DNA from: Candidatus Methanarcanum hacksteinii
Lineage (GTDB): Archaea; Thermoplasmatota; Thermoplasmata; Methanomassiliicoccales; Methanomethylophilaceae
NCBI GenBank assembly: GCA_006954405.1
Contig: LVVQ01000001.1
Coordinates: 806,001 to 870,000 of the forward strand
Length of the DNA stretch: 64,000 nt
Reading direction: 5' to 3'
Part shown: positions 16,020 to 23,848 of the stretch, piece by piece
Layout: the number at the start of each line of letters is the position of its first letter
Position numbering within the stretch: position 1 is the stretch's first letter
Notes under the pieces: generated by a model
The model's database searches: none
What the model saw: the letters and a program-made list of their open reading frames with translations, nothing else
Told to the model about the DNA's origin: nothing
Program-made: the position numbers and the translations under genes

Positions 16020-16315
16020 ATCACATGTGATTTATGATAGCTCCAGATGAATCATCCATGCATTGTAGCAGTGAATTTATGTCTGTCTTCATCGGCTCAA
16101 TGTTCTTCCAGATAATTCATGATGTTTCTGAATAGGATACAATATGCGATTGGATCTTCGATCTCACTATTTCCAGGAAAGAGACATTATCCTTCATCAT
16201 CGTCATGTATACTTTGAATTCAGTGGGATCATCACAATCAAATTCAAATGAAATAGGGGGCGTTATTTACTAAATAAAATGCTGGATGAACAGTGATTCA
16301 AATGCCATCGATCCA
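16020..16315. other. Intergenic region with a possible decayed reading frame
   Basis: On the minus strand a frame from about 16271 reads FEFDCDDPTEFKVYMTMMKD, then LEIVRSKIQSH, to a TGA near 16115. It then continues in the same frame as IIWKNIEPMKTDINSLLQCM to a second TGA near 16022. It may be the remnant of a small gene broken by one nonsense codon. I do not recognise it and saw no promoter. Confidence 0.35.
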
Positions 16316-16492
16316 TCATTGGTGCGTTATGCCCATGATCCTATCCAAGACTTCAGGGTCTTCAGTGGTACCTTGAACATTCTTGGGGATGTACGGGCCG
16401 TATTTCTCATAATGCTCGATAGCTTTAGCTAGATTAGCGCCCGCTTCGGGCATATCGATCACCATGGTCTCGTAGAATGATTCTAAAGGCAT
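16316..16492 (-). CDS. Small conserved-looking hypothetical protein
   Basis: A 58-residue acidic protein from ATG 16492: MPLESFYETMVIDMPEAGAN, then LAKAIEHYEKYGPYIPKN. An upstream ATG at 16525 is in frame, but the internal start gives the more natural N-terminus. The pattern E-S-F-Y-E-x-M-V-I-D-x-P-E-A resembles short hypothetical proteins I have seen in anaerobic genomes next to mobile or toxin-antitoxin genes, but I cannot name a family. It lies downstream of the HTH/NYN/coiled-coil operon in the same direction. Confidence 0.5.
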   Translation of the reverse strand: MPLESFYETMVIDMPEAGANLAKAIEHYEKYGPYIPKNVQGTTEDPEVLDRIMGITHQ

Positions 16493-16598
16493 TACAACAC
16501 CACTGATATGGAGATATGCATTCAATTATATCGACTCGTCGCTATATCAAAAAAATGTGTGAGATAGGGGGCCCGAAGACCACCATCTCGATCGAGAA

Positions 16599-17507
16599 TC
16601 ATTTCAACCTGATCTGGATGCCTCCGGCCTTCGGATCGTATTGTGAGACCATCTCCCCTTCCTCAACGAAATCCGAGATGAATGACAATCCTGCCAATTC
16701 GATCGTATTGTCAACACAGATGACATTCCCCTTATCAGACGGACGGATGACCATGATCCTTTGATCCGGACTCAAATGTACGTAATATCTCGGCTTTGTG
16801 AAGAGGTCCGATTGTATGGAATCTGCACCGACTCTCATGACCGTATACTTCGGAGGAGCATACTCCATGAAGCCCGTCACCTTATCCGACTTATTGGCCT
16901 CTTTCTTCTTATTCCGTGTGCTTTCGTCCTTCAATTCCTCGTTCTCAGCCTTCAACGTATTGATTTGAGTCTGCATGGATTCGATGATCCTCTCATTCTC
17001 GGCTAATTCCATGCTTTGTTGTGCATTCTTCTCCTCGAGGTCATCGATCATCCGTTTATCCTCTTTGGTGATCTTCTCCTCTGCGGCCTTCACACGCTCA
17101 TCGATGACAGCTTTGAACTTCTCCTCGAGCATCGGCATCATCTCTTCCTTATGATCGGACCACATGGAGTCTATGATCACATCCCTCTGTTCCTCCATAA
17201 GCGAGAATACGAATGATGCATCCACTCTTTCCAACGGTTTGGCAAAGAAATTGGATTTGAGATTAGGGTTGGGTTTCAGTGAGCAGATCCACGTGTCACC
17301 AGGGAGAATAGTTCTCTCGAAACTCTTGTCACGGTAGACGGTTATGCCTTTGTATTCACCAGAGACATTCCCTTTGCTGTCATAATCGAATCTTATCACT
17401 GCACATTTCCTGTTGGTGAATGGCCCCCAATCATCGTCATCCATGTCGTATTTCTTGTTGTTCTCCATGATGAAATCATAGAAGCTCATCTTCTGATTCG
17501 GGTTCAT
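16599..17507 (-). CDS. Coiled-coil protein, third gene of the NYN operon
   Basis: A 302-residue protein of no family I recognise. It has three visible parts: an N-terminal beta-rich region (residues 31-90, CAVIRFDYDSKGNVSGEYKG then TILPGDTWICSL) that resembles an OB or cold-shock type barrel; a long charged coiled coil at about 115-205; and a C-terminal globular part (215-302). Its ATG overlaps the NYN gene stop (ATGA), so the two are translationally coupled. An RNA-binding adaptor for the NYN nuclease is one reading, but that is inference from the OB-like pattern and the coupling only. Confidence 0.65.
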   Translation of the reverse strand: MNPNQKMSFYDFIMENNKKYDMDDDDWGPFTNRKCAVIRFDYDSKGNVSGEYKGITVYRDKSFERTILPGDTWICSLKPNPNLKSNFFAKPLERVDASFVFSLMEEQRDVIIDSMWSDHKEEMMPMLEEKFKAVIDERVKAAEEKITKEDKRMIDDLEEKNAQQSMELAENERIIESMQTQINTLKAENEELKDESTRNKKKEANKSDKVTGFMEYAPPKYTVMRVGADSIQSDLFTKPRYYVHLSPDQRIMVIRPSDKGNVICVDNTIELAGLSFISDFVEEGEMVSQYDPKAGGIQIRLK

Positions 17508-18082
17508 TCTGAAGCCTCCTCTTCGTCGGTGATGATGATCCTAGTGACATCTTCTACCTTGTTGAACATGGTCAGTATCGGTAACGACTCCAATTCGATG
17601 TATTTATCTGCGGTGCGTCTCAATTCCTCTGAGGCTGATGTCCTGAATGCAGCTACTTCGACGATCTTACCAGCGGATTGTACATGCTGTATCGCAGGTA
17701 CGAAATCCCTGTCCCCGCTTATCACAATGGCCACATCATAGTTGTCCTTCAGTGCGTGGACGACCATCTCGCATGCCATGGCGACATCCACTTCTTTCTG
17801 TTCCCTTCCTTCGACGGAATTCCTTTCCACCACACGGAATCCGTTGTATCTGAGGTAATCATGGAATTTCCTTGTACGTGCGGCGGAATCCTCATCATCC
17901 CCCATCGTACCATCGAATACGTATGCCGCCAGGACGTTACGCTGACCGGCTAGGAGTCTTGCCAAGGAATAGAAATCGGTCTTGAATGGGAATGACTGCG
18001 TCATGGCCACAGAGGACACGATGTTCCTGAGGTCGATGAATATCATGACCCTGCTCTCTCTGTTATTGGTTATTATGCTCAC
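17504..18082 (-). CDS. NYN-domain (LabA/DUF88-like) predicted ribonuclease
   Basis: A 192-residue protein of the PIN-like NYN fold. Conserved acidic positions are visible: Asp17 in VMIFIDLRNI, Asp57 in AYVFDG, Asp99 in KEVDVAMACEMV, and Asp124/Asp126 in VISGDRDFVPAI. These form the metal site that cuts RNA in characterised NYN proteins. The start at 18082 lies 4 nt after the upstream HTH gene stop, and its stop overlaps the downstream coiled-coil gene. The substrate is unknown. In other prokaryotes NYN proteins occur in RNA decay and in defence or toxin loci; the context here (dedicated HTH protein and coiled-coil partner) does not decide between these. Confidence 0.85.
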   Translation of the reverse strand: MSIITNNRESRVMIFIDLRNIVSSVAMTQSFPFKTDFYSLARLLAGQRNVLAAYVFDGTMGDDEDSAARTRKFHDYLRYNGFRVVERNSVEGREQKEVDVAMACEMVVHALKDNYDVAIVISGDRDFVPAIQHVQSAGKIVEVAAFRTSASEELRRTADKYIELESLPILTMFNKVEDVTRIIITDEEEASE

Positions 18083-18086
18083 GATA

Positions 18087-18863
18087 TCATCTCTTGAATT
18101 GACTTATCTTCGAGCGATAATCCTCATCGATGATCCTGTTCCCGTCATCATCGATCATAACCCTATTCACAGAATAGTAGAGATAAGGACTGTAGATAAT
18201 ATCACTGATGATGAAGAAATTCTTGCCTTTCACCGCATCGTATGTGCCTATGGTCTTGTATTCTTCACCGAATTTGGCCATCAATGAAAGTACGTGGTCC
18301 TCTCCACAGGATTCAGGATCATCATAGGCTATCATGAACGTTCCATCCTCGCGGAAGCATTTGGTCTTGATACATGCGGACAAATCCTCTGCATGATCCA
18401 ATTTATGCATAGCTTCCTGATTCTGGTTCATCTCTGCGTAGAGGTCCTCTTTCTTTTTGAGTAATTTCTCCATCGCGGTCTTGTTGCTTTTGATTGCCGA
18501 ATCGATATCACGTATCGCCTCATTAAACTTAGAAACAACATCTTGGTCGATGTCTTCATTCGATGAAAGTTTCTTCATCATCATATTACGTTCACTCAGC
18601 AATGCATCGAGTTTTTCGCGACGATGTAATAATTCACAATCTGTCTTTTCTGCCTCACATTTGGTCATACGCATCAGTTCGAAACGTTTAGTCTCATCTG
18701 AAGCGATATCATTGAAATAATTCAGGACATCAGGTGGGATCTGATCCGTTGTACCTTTGTCGTATAATTGCATATATTTGTAAAGGGATGGGCGCGATAT
18801 CCCTAACGATTCAGCTACGTCTGAAAGTTTTCCTCTTACTCTAAGCATGTGTGCTATGTTCAT
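18087..18863 (-). CDS. HTH protein with long coiled coil, first gene of the NYN operon
   Basis: From ATG 18863 this is a 258-residue protein. Residues 12-32 (LSDVAESLGISRPSLYKYMQ) form a clear helix-turn-helix of the resolvase/TetR-like kind. Residues about 60-165 are a charged coiled coil with CEAEKTDCELLHRRE, and the C-terminal ~90 residues form a globular domain (FMIAYDDPESCG ... FFIISDIIYSPYLYYS). ATG 18863 was chosen over an upstream one at 18971 because the extra 36 residues are AT-rich-coded and cross the promoter region. The likely role is DNA-binding regulator of its own operon; the many TTTACA/TGTAAA motifs just upstream are candidate sites. No family name can be given. Confidence 0.7.
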   Translation of the reverse strand: MNIAHMLRVRGKLSDVAESLGISRPSLYKYMQLYDKGTTDQIPPDVLNYFNDIASDETKRFELMRMTKCEAEKTDCELLHRREKLDALLSERNMMMKKLSSNEDIDQDVVSKFNEAIRDIDSAIKSNKTAMEKLLKKKEDLYAEMNQNQEAMHKLDHAEDLSACIKTKCFREDGTFMIAYDDPESCGEDHVLSLMAKFGEEYKTIGTYDAVKGKNFFIISDIIYSPYLYYSVNRVMIDDDGNRIIDEDYRSKISQFKR

Positions 18864-18901
18864 TTTAACACCGATATCAATATCGAGTGATGTGATATTT
18901 A

Positions 18902-18943
18902 ACATTTGTTTTATTTTTACTTTTACAAAACAAATGTGTAAAA
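18902..18943 (-). promoter_or_regulatory. Inverted-repeat operator cluster upstream of the HTH/NYN operon
   Basis: A perfect 11-bp inverted repeat, ACATTTGTTTT (18902-18912) and AAAACAAATGT (18927-18937), overlaps a second one, TTTTACA (18921-18927) and TGTAAAA (18937-18943). It lies 40-80 nt upstream of ATG 18863, over the expected TATA position. Further TTTACA/TGTAAA copies occur at 19032-19072. Confidence 0.55.
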
Positions 18944-19043
18944 CACAAATAAGAAACTCGGAAAAAATCATTGAATTTCAGGCACAAATCAAAGATAAAT
19001 GAGAGATATCGGGTAAAAATGATTTGAAATTTTGTAAAAATCA

Positions 19044-19072
19044 GCTTTTACAAATGATGTAAATGTAAAAGC
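19044..19072 (-). terminator. Hairpin after the methyltransferase gene, sharing the TTTACA motif
   Basis: GCTTTTACA (19044-19052) pairs with TGTAAAAGC (19064-19072), loop 11 nt, directly next to the stop at 19074-19076. It probably acts as terminator for the methyltransferase; its arms also carry the TTTACA motif found in the operator cluster downstream. Confidence 0.5.
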
Positions 19073-19073
19073 A

Positions 19074-19892
19074 TCACACCTCCCAGATCAACATTCCCAT
19101 CCTCATCTCGCGGGATAGGTCGATATTGCCATCCTTCGCATGTGAAGCGATGACATCCCTTATCGTATGTTCCATGTCGCCATTCATTCCACGATATTTG
19201 GAAACTAGTCTGAGGTATCTGTTCACGCATTCCTCTATCGGGATGATCGATTGATTGCGCTGTGTGAAGAACCTCAATCTCGCATCCTTTCCTATGGATC
19301 TCAGATATTCAAATGGATATGTGGTATCGTATCCCGAATAGGAGTAATCGCAACCTAGTGCCTTCCATACTTCTCCTTCGATCCCATTGCCTATATTGGC
19401 AGATGAGACATAGATGCAATATCTCTTCGAATGGGCTTCCATCGAGAGAAGGGATTCCGGGTCGTTCATAGGCGGGCACAGCGATGAGAATGCTACATCA
19501 CATACGACATCTGAAGGTATCGAAAGACAATCCAAAAGCAATGGTTCGATGTTGTTCATGTTTCTTTCAGATGCATTGTCTATCAATCTCTCTAACATCT
19601 TCGGACTGCTGTCAGAACCGATCACCTTTGAGACATGCGGTGAGAAACGCAATGCGAAAGAACCTGTCCCGCATCCGATATCCAATATCGTGGAATCCTT
19701 GTTCACGATCCCTTCAGACAACAATGCGGATACGATGTCGTCGGAGATTGCGGAGTATTGGGAATCGCTGTATGTGGTTGCGGATTCATTCCACATCTTT
19801 TGCATATCTTCATGGCCCTTCCCTTCTCCGAAGGAAGGGTGCTTGGCGCGTTCTTTAATCCATTTTGAACAGACGGTGTCCTCGTTTCCCAT
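19074..19892 (-). CDS. SAM-dependent methyltransferase near the metal importer
   Basis: A 272-residue class I methyltransferase. Motif I is ILDIGCGTGSFALRFS (residues 69 onward), followed by the acidic residue of motif II in VIGSDSSPKMLERL. The rest fits the Methyltransf_11/25 type. It is transcribed divergently from the FecB-like binding-protein gene at 19988 and probably shares the regulatory region. Genes of this kind often accompany iron, corrinoid or metallophore uptake operons in methanogens, which suggests that it modifies a metal-chelating compound or a corrinoid, but the substrate is not shown by the sequence. Confidence 0.75.
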   Translation of the reverse strand: MGNEDTVCSKWIKERAKHPSFGEGKGHEDMQKMWNESATTYSDSQYSAISDDIVSALLSEGIVNKDSTILDIGCGTGSFALRFSPHVSKVIGSDSSPKMLERLIDNASERNMNNIEPLLLDCLSIPSDVVCDVAFSSLCPPMNDPESLLSMEAHSKRYCIYVSSANIGNGIEGEVWKALGCDYSYSGYDTTYPFEYLRSIGKDARLRFFTQRNQSIIPIEECVNRYLRLVSKYRGMNGDMEHTIRDVIASHAKDGNIDLSREMRMGMLIWEV

Positions 19893-19931
19893 TGTGCGGT
19901 CATATGCATAAGGAATAAAAAATATATTGTA

Positions 19932-19963
19932 ATTAATAACACGAATAGCAAAATATTATTAAT
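19932..19963. promoter_or_regulatory. Divergent promoter with inverted repeat
   Basis: ATTAATAA (19932-19939) and TTATTAAT (19956-19963) form 8-bp arms 16 nt apart. They lie between the divergent methyltransferase and ABC-transporter genes; the right arm overlaps the expected TATA position (about 25-35 nt before ATG 19988). This suggests a metal-responsive operator, but the motif is low in complexity. Confidence 0.4.
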
Positions 19964-19987
19964 ACCATTAGAAACATTTTTCGCACG

Positions 19988-21448
19988 ATGAAATCCAGAT
20001 CATTATTAGCAATACTGATCGTCGCGATGTTCGTCTCGACCGCTACGGTGGCTGTCGTGACGTTCACTGACGACGATTCTGTTGCGGCATCAAACATCAC
20101 GAAGGTGAATGTCGATGCAGCAGGCAATGATATATCAAATATAGTAAAGGAAGGAGGCATAATCACTGTCGGTTCAGGTGCACTAAGGTGGGTGTCCTAT
20201 GTCGGTATGATGTATGATGTCAAATGTATCGACTACGGAGACATCAATGCCGCATCACAGAACGGGAAAGGCTACAGGGCATTGTTCGACCTTGATAATG
20301 TGAACAAAGTCAATTCTGCCGAGATCGTAAAGAAATACGGGAGCGAACACAACAACCCGCCTTTGGAAAGCGATCTTAAGGATTTTGGAATGGCCATCCA
20401 CAGTCACAATAATTTCACAACAGCAGATCTTGAGGAATTGGGCAAATGGTCCAATGTGCCGAAGACGATGGTCGTCATAAAGCCGATATACGATAAATTC
20501 ACGCCTGAGTTGAAATCGGGAATAACTAATCTCGGGATCAAATTCGTTGTTATCAGGGATTGTCTCAATTTCATGAATGACGATCTTACGTTGCACGATG
20601 ATTTCTTGATGAACCTCGCTATCATGGGAACCACATTCGGCAAGATCGACACTATAAACGAACTCGTTGATCAGATCAATATGCACGTGGGTGCGATAAA
20701 GGGAATGATCAAAGGGAAGACTCCTAAGTTCGATTCCGCATACATCGGAGCAGCATCCAATGCTGGTGGCAAATCTCTCACATGGACCGTCGGGGATTAT
20801 CTCCCATTCAAATTGGCAGGCGTGAAGAATGCATATACAAAGGGAACAACGGTCTCAGAGGATGTAGGATCAGAGGTCATGTCCAAGACCACTCCTGAGG
20901 TCATCTTCATGGATCTTTCCAGTACGGCGAAGTTCGTCGGCAATGACCCTGGAAGCAATGCAGTACTGAAATACGCTGAACTCAAGAACGTTCCCATCTA
21001 CACTATCCTTCCTTACTTCTGGTTCGGATACAATTTCGACAATGCGATCGCCAATGCATACTATCTGGTCTATGTGTGCTATGATGGTATCCTTTCATTC
21101 GATGATGTCGTGAAGAAGGTCGGTTCCGTATACGGCGCATTCTACCCAGAACTCAAGAAGGAAAAGATGGACATCGGAGGAAAGACCTACAGCGGCGGAG
21201 ATATCATCATGCCATACATGATGACGAAATTCTATTCCGTGAAAGGTACCAACCTGACCTTGGATGGTAACTGTCTGAAGGTGACCGTAGGGGAAGAAAA
21301 GAACACATTCGAGATCACTGAGAGGCCGAAAGGAAATGTCAACTCCAGTGGCAGCGGTGATGACAACTCCATGATCATAATCTCTGTCACTGTCGTCGCT
21401 ATCATAGCTATCGGATTGCTCGGTTATGCGTTGTTCAAGAGAAGATGA
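19988..21448 (+). CDS. Membrane-anchored ABC transporter substrate-binding protein (FecB/BtuF type)
   Basis: A 486-residue extracytoplasmic protein. It has an N-terminal signal sequence (basic KSR, then LLAILIVAMFVSTATVAVVT), a class III periplasmic-binding-protein body with two lobes, a Ser/Gly/Asp linker near residue 455, and a C-terminal transmembrane helix (MIIISVTVVAIIAIGLLGYAL) followed by KRR. So it is held to the outside of the cell by its C-terminus, as in many archaea. It binds a metal complex (iron chelate or corrinoid); which one cannot be read. It is the first gene of the importer, followed by the permease and ATPase. Confidence 0.88.
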   Translation: MKSRSLLAILIVAMFVSTATVAVVTFTDDDSVAASNITKVNVDAAGNDISNIVKEGGIITVGSGALRWVSYVGMMYDVKCIDYGDINAASQNGKGYRALFDLDNVNKVNSAEIVKKYGSEHNNPPLESDLKDFGMAIHSHNNFTTADLEELGKWSNVPKTMVVIKPIYDKFTPELKSGITNLGIKFVVIRDCLNFMNDDLTLHDDFLMNLAIMGTTFGKIDTINELVDQINMHVGAIKGMIKGKTPKFDSAYIGAASNAGGKSLTWTVGDYLPFKLAGVKNAYTKGTTVSEDVGSEVMSKTTPEVIFMDLSSTAKFVGNDPGSNAVLKYAELKNVPIYTILPYFWFGYNFDNAIANAYYLVYVCYDGILSFDDVVKKVGSVYGAFYPELKKEKMDIGGKTYSGGDIIMPYMMTKFYSVKGTNLTLDGNCLKVTVGEEKNTFEITERPKGNVNSSGSGDDNSMIIISVTVVAIIAIGLLGYALFKRR

Positions 21449-21503
21449 ATGACGATTGACTCACAAAACCACTTATAAACCATTTCAATACGGAACAGTG
21501 TCA

Positions 21504-22574
21504 ATGATGAATGAAGGTATAGATGAATACAAGCGTACCAACCATTTCAGATGGGGATTGATACTGTTCCTTATCGTTTCTACATTCATCATCTTCATAA
21601 TCTCTTTGTACATCGGGCCTACCGATGTCACAATTGGGGAAATCTTCAAGAACATCTTCTCAGCCGATGGTTCGTGGGAAGGTTATGTCATACATGATAT
21701 CAGACTAAAGAGATCAATAGCTGCGATATTGGCAGGCATAGGTCTCGGAGTATCGGGCGCTGTAATGCAGTGTGTATTGAAGAATCCCTTGGGTTCCCCA
21801 TACACATTAGGTATATCGAATTCGGCAGCCTTCGGTGCCGCTCTAGGCATAATGGTGCTTGGAGGTGGGATCGTCATAGGACAATCCGTATCGAGCTACA
21901 TCATTGAGAATCCATACATAGTGACGATATCGGCATTCATGTTCTCATTGTTGGCGACAGGTGCGATCATCCTCTCCATGAGGATATTCAATGCTAGTCC
22001 CGAGACAATGTTGCTCACAGGTATGGCCCTAAGTGCGATATTCTCTGCAGGGATAGCATTCCTGCAATATCAGGCGAACGAATTGGCATTGAGCGCGATA
22101 GTATTCTGGCAGTTCGGAGATCTCGAGAAGATATCATGGGACAATATGTGGTTCGTTGCAACTATTGTAGCAATAGCATTCGCATATCTCTATCTCAAAC
22201 GTTGGGATCTGAATGCGATGGATCTCGGGGACGACATCGCTCACGGTCTAGGCATAAACGTCTCTCGCGTACGTATACTCGTTCTGTTATTGTCTGCAGT
22301 TATGACATCCATCATCGTATCCTTCGTCGGGATCATAGGATTCATAGGCCTTCTTGCACCGCATCTGTCAAGGAAATTGGTCAGTAATGACAAATGTCTT
22401 CTCATCCCCACATCCGCAATAATCGGAGCGTTGGTGCTGTTGATAGCATTGATGTTATCTGAGAATGCATTCGGCTTCACAGTCCCCATCGGTATCGTGA
22501 CATCATTCATCGGCGGTCCGTTGTTCCTTTGGATACTCTATGGAAGATATTCGAAGAAAGGAGGTATCGCATGA
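21504..22574 (+). CDS. FecCD/BtuC-family ABC transporter permease
   Basis: A 356-residue polytopic membrane protein with about ten hydrophobic helices. It shows the family features LKRSIAAILAGIGLGVSGAV, KNPLGSPYTLGISNSAAFGA and GFIGLLAPHLSR, the last near the coupling helix. ATG 21504 is preferred to a TTG at 21456: a TATA box (TTATAAAC, 21473-21480) lies 24-31 nt before it, so it is probably leaderless and has its own promoter besides read-through from the binding-protein gene. The ATPase gene overlaps its stop by ATGA. Confidence 0.92.
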   Translation: MMNEGIDEYKRTNHFRWGLILFLIVSTFIIFIISLYIGPTDVTIGEIFKNIFSADGSWEGYVIHDIRLKRSIAAILAGIGLGVSGAVMQCVLKNPLGSPYTLGISNSAAFGAALGIMVLGGGIVIGQSVSSYIIENPYIVTISAFMFSLLATGAIILSMRIFNASPETMLLTGMALSAIFSAGIAFLQYQANELALSAIVFWQFGDLEKISWDNMWFVATIVAIAFAYLYLKRWDLNAMDLGDDIAHGLGINVSRVRILVLLLSAVMTSIIVSFVGIIGFIGLLAPHLSRKLVSNDKCLLIPTSAIIGALVLLIALMLSENAFGFTVPIGIVTSFIGGPLFLWILYGRYSKKGGIA

Positions 22575-23407
22575 GCGGGAAACTGCTTACTGTGGAGAAC
22601 ATCAGATGTTCCTACGGCGAGAAGGAGGTATTGAAGGGCGTCACATTCGATGCCGAAGAGAATTCTGTTGTATCGATACTCGGACCTAACGGTGTAGGGA
22701 AGACCACATTGCTGAAATGTATATGCAACATAATCAAACCTTCATCAGGAAATGTCACGATCAGCGGATATAATGTCAAGGAACTTCGTATGAGGGAGCT
22801 GGCGAAGCATATCGCATATGTTCCCCAATATGTGGAGAGGAGCAACATAAGGGTGTTCGATTCCGTACTTATCGGAAGACGTCCTTACATAGAATGGAGC
22901 ACGACGAAGAATGATCTCGAACTCACATGGTCAGCACTCGAATCATTGAAGATAGGCGATCTCGCATCAAGATTCGTGGATGAGATCAGCGGGGGCGAAT
23001 ATCAGAAGGTACAGATCGCAAGAGCAATCGTTCAGGAACCTGAATTGTTGATCCTTGATGAGCCCACTAACAACTTGGACATCTCGAATCAGCACATAAC
23101 CATGCATACGATCATAAATGCTGTGCGTTCAAGAGGGATGTGCACTCTCATGACGATGCATGACATCAATCTCGCGGTGCATTATTCGGACAAGTTCATC
23201 TTCGTTAAGGATGGGGCGGTGATATCGCAGGGCGGCCCCGAGATAATAACTGAAGAATTGATCGAAGAGGTCTACGGCGTGAGATCGGATGTTATCATCC
23301 ATAAGGGAAAACCGTTCATCATACCTCATCCGTTGCCTGTGGATATGATGCATATCCACCATCAGCACGGTGGAGAGATGCACAGCCATGATGTGAGCGA
23401 TGAATGA
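22571..23407 (+). CDS. ABC transporter ATPase (FecE/BtuD type) with His-rich tail
   Basis: A 278-residue ATPase. Walker A is GPNGVGKTT (residues 38-46), signature ISGGE (139-143), Walker B ELLILDEPT (158-166), then the H-loop in TLMTMHDINLAVHY. ATG 22571 overlaps the permease stop and gives the standard N-terminus. The last ~30 residues are rich in histidine (HPLP, MMHIHHQHGG, MHSHD), which is not part of the core fold and might bind the transported metal or sense it. It forms one importer with the two genes before it. Confidence 0.94.
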   Translation: MSGKLLTVENIRCSYGEKEVLKGVTFDAEENSVVSILGPNGVGKTTLLKCICNIIKPSSGNVTISGYNVKELRMRELAKHIAYVPQYVERSNIRVFDSVLIGRRPYIEWSTTKNDLELTWSALESLKIGDLASRFVDEISGGEYQKVQIARAIVQEPELLILDEPTNNLDISNQHITMHTIINAVRSRGMCTLMTMHDINLAVHYSDKFIFVKDGAVISQGGPEIITEELIEEVYGVRSDVIIHKGKPFIIPHPLPVDMMHIHHQHGGEMHSHDVSDE

Positions 23408-23409
23408 AT

Positions 23410-23832
23410 TCAATTGCTCAATTCAGACAATCTTATCCTGATCCTTTCAACAGCATCGATTGCCGTTGATGAATGTCTTACAGCATCTTCCATCGGGCAC
23501 ATGCCTGTACCTTGACGGTTTATGATGATCTCCACTTCTTCGTCATGATACACCTTGATACCGCTTTTGGACAGGACATCGATCGCGCCTGTGGTCATCA
23601 CAGGAGCATACACCTCATCCACATCCAATAGTGTGTATATCATAGCGGACGCCTTACCAACGACCTTGTCCGCGGCGGAATATCCTTTGAAGGATTCTTT
23701 GGTATCCAACAACGAGAGCAGAGGCTTCACTCCTCTCTCGGTGAATGTCATCACATGATCACCATTGCATATGACGCATGTGTATCCTCCTTCGATGAGG
23801 ATGGATCTCGCTTTATCGGTGTTGTCGTTCAT
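23410..23832 (-). CDS. DUF1893 family protein
   Basis: A 140-residue protein of the DUF1893 family, which belongs to the cytidine-deaminase-like group of folds. It shows the family pattern AADKVVGKASAMIYTLLDVD and VMTTGAIDVLSKSGIKVYHD, then the conserved INRQGTGMCPMEDAV. Its function is not known. Its stop lies 2 nt after the convergent ABC ATPase stop. It is followed upstream by the TPR gene, 16 nt apart, so the two are probably one transcript. Confidence 0.85.
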   Translation of the reverse strand: MNDNTDKARSILIEGGYTCVICNGDHVMTFTERGVKPLLSLLDTKESFKGYSAADKVVGKASAMIYTLLDVDEVYAPVMTTGAIDVLSKSGIKVYHDEEVEIIINRQGTGMCPMEDAVRHSSTAIDAVERIRIRLSELSN

Positions 23833-23848
23833 GGTATCTCTATCAGAT

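Noticed and set aside
16017..16034. Pyrrolysine read-through of the amber stop of the DUF4143 gene
   Set aside because: Read-through would add only five codons, and the protein is complete at the TAG; the same holds for the DUF1294 gene.
18864..18971. 36-residue N-terminal extension of the HTH protein
   Set aside because: The extension runs through the inverted-repeat operator and promoter region and its residues follow from AT-rich DNA; ATG 18863 starts right at the HTH domain.
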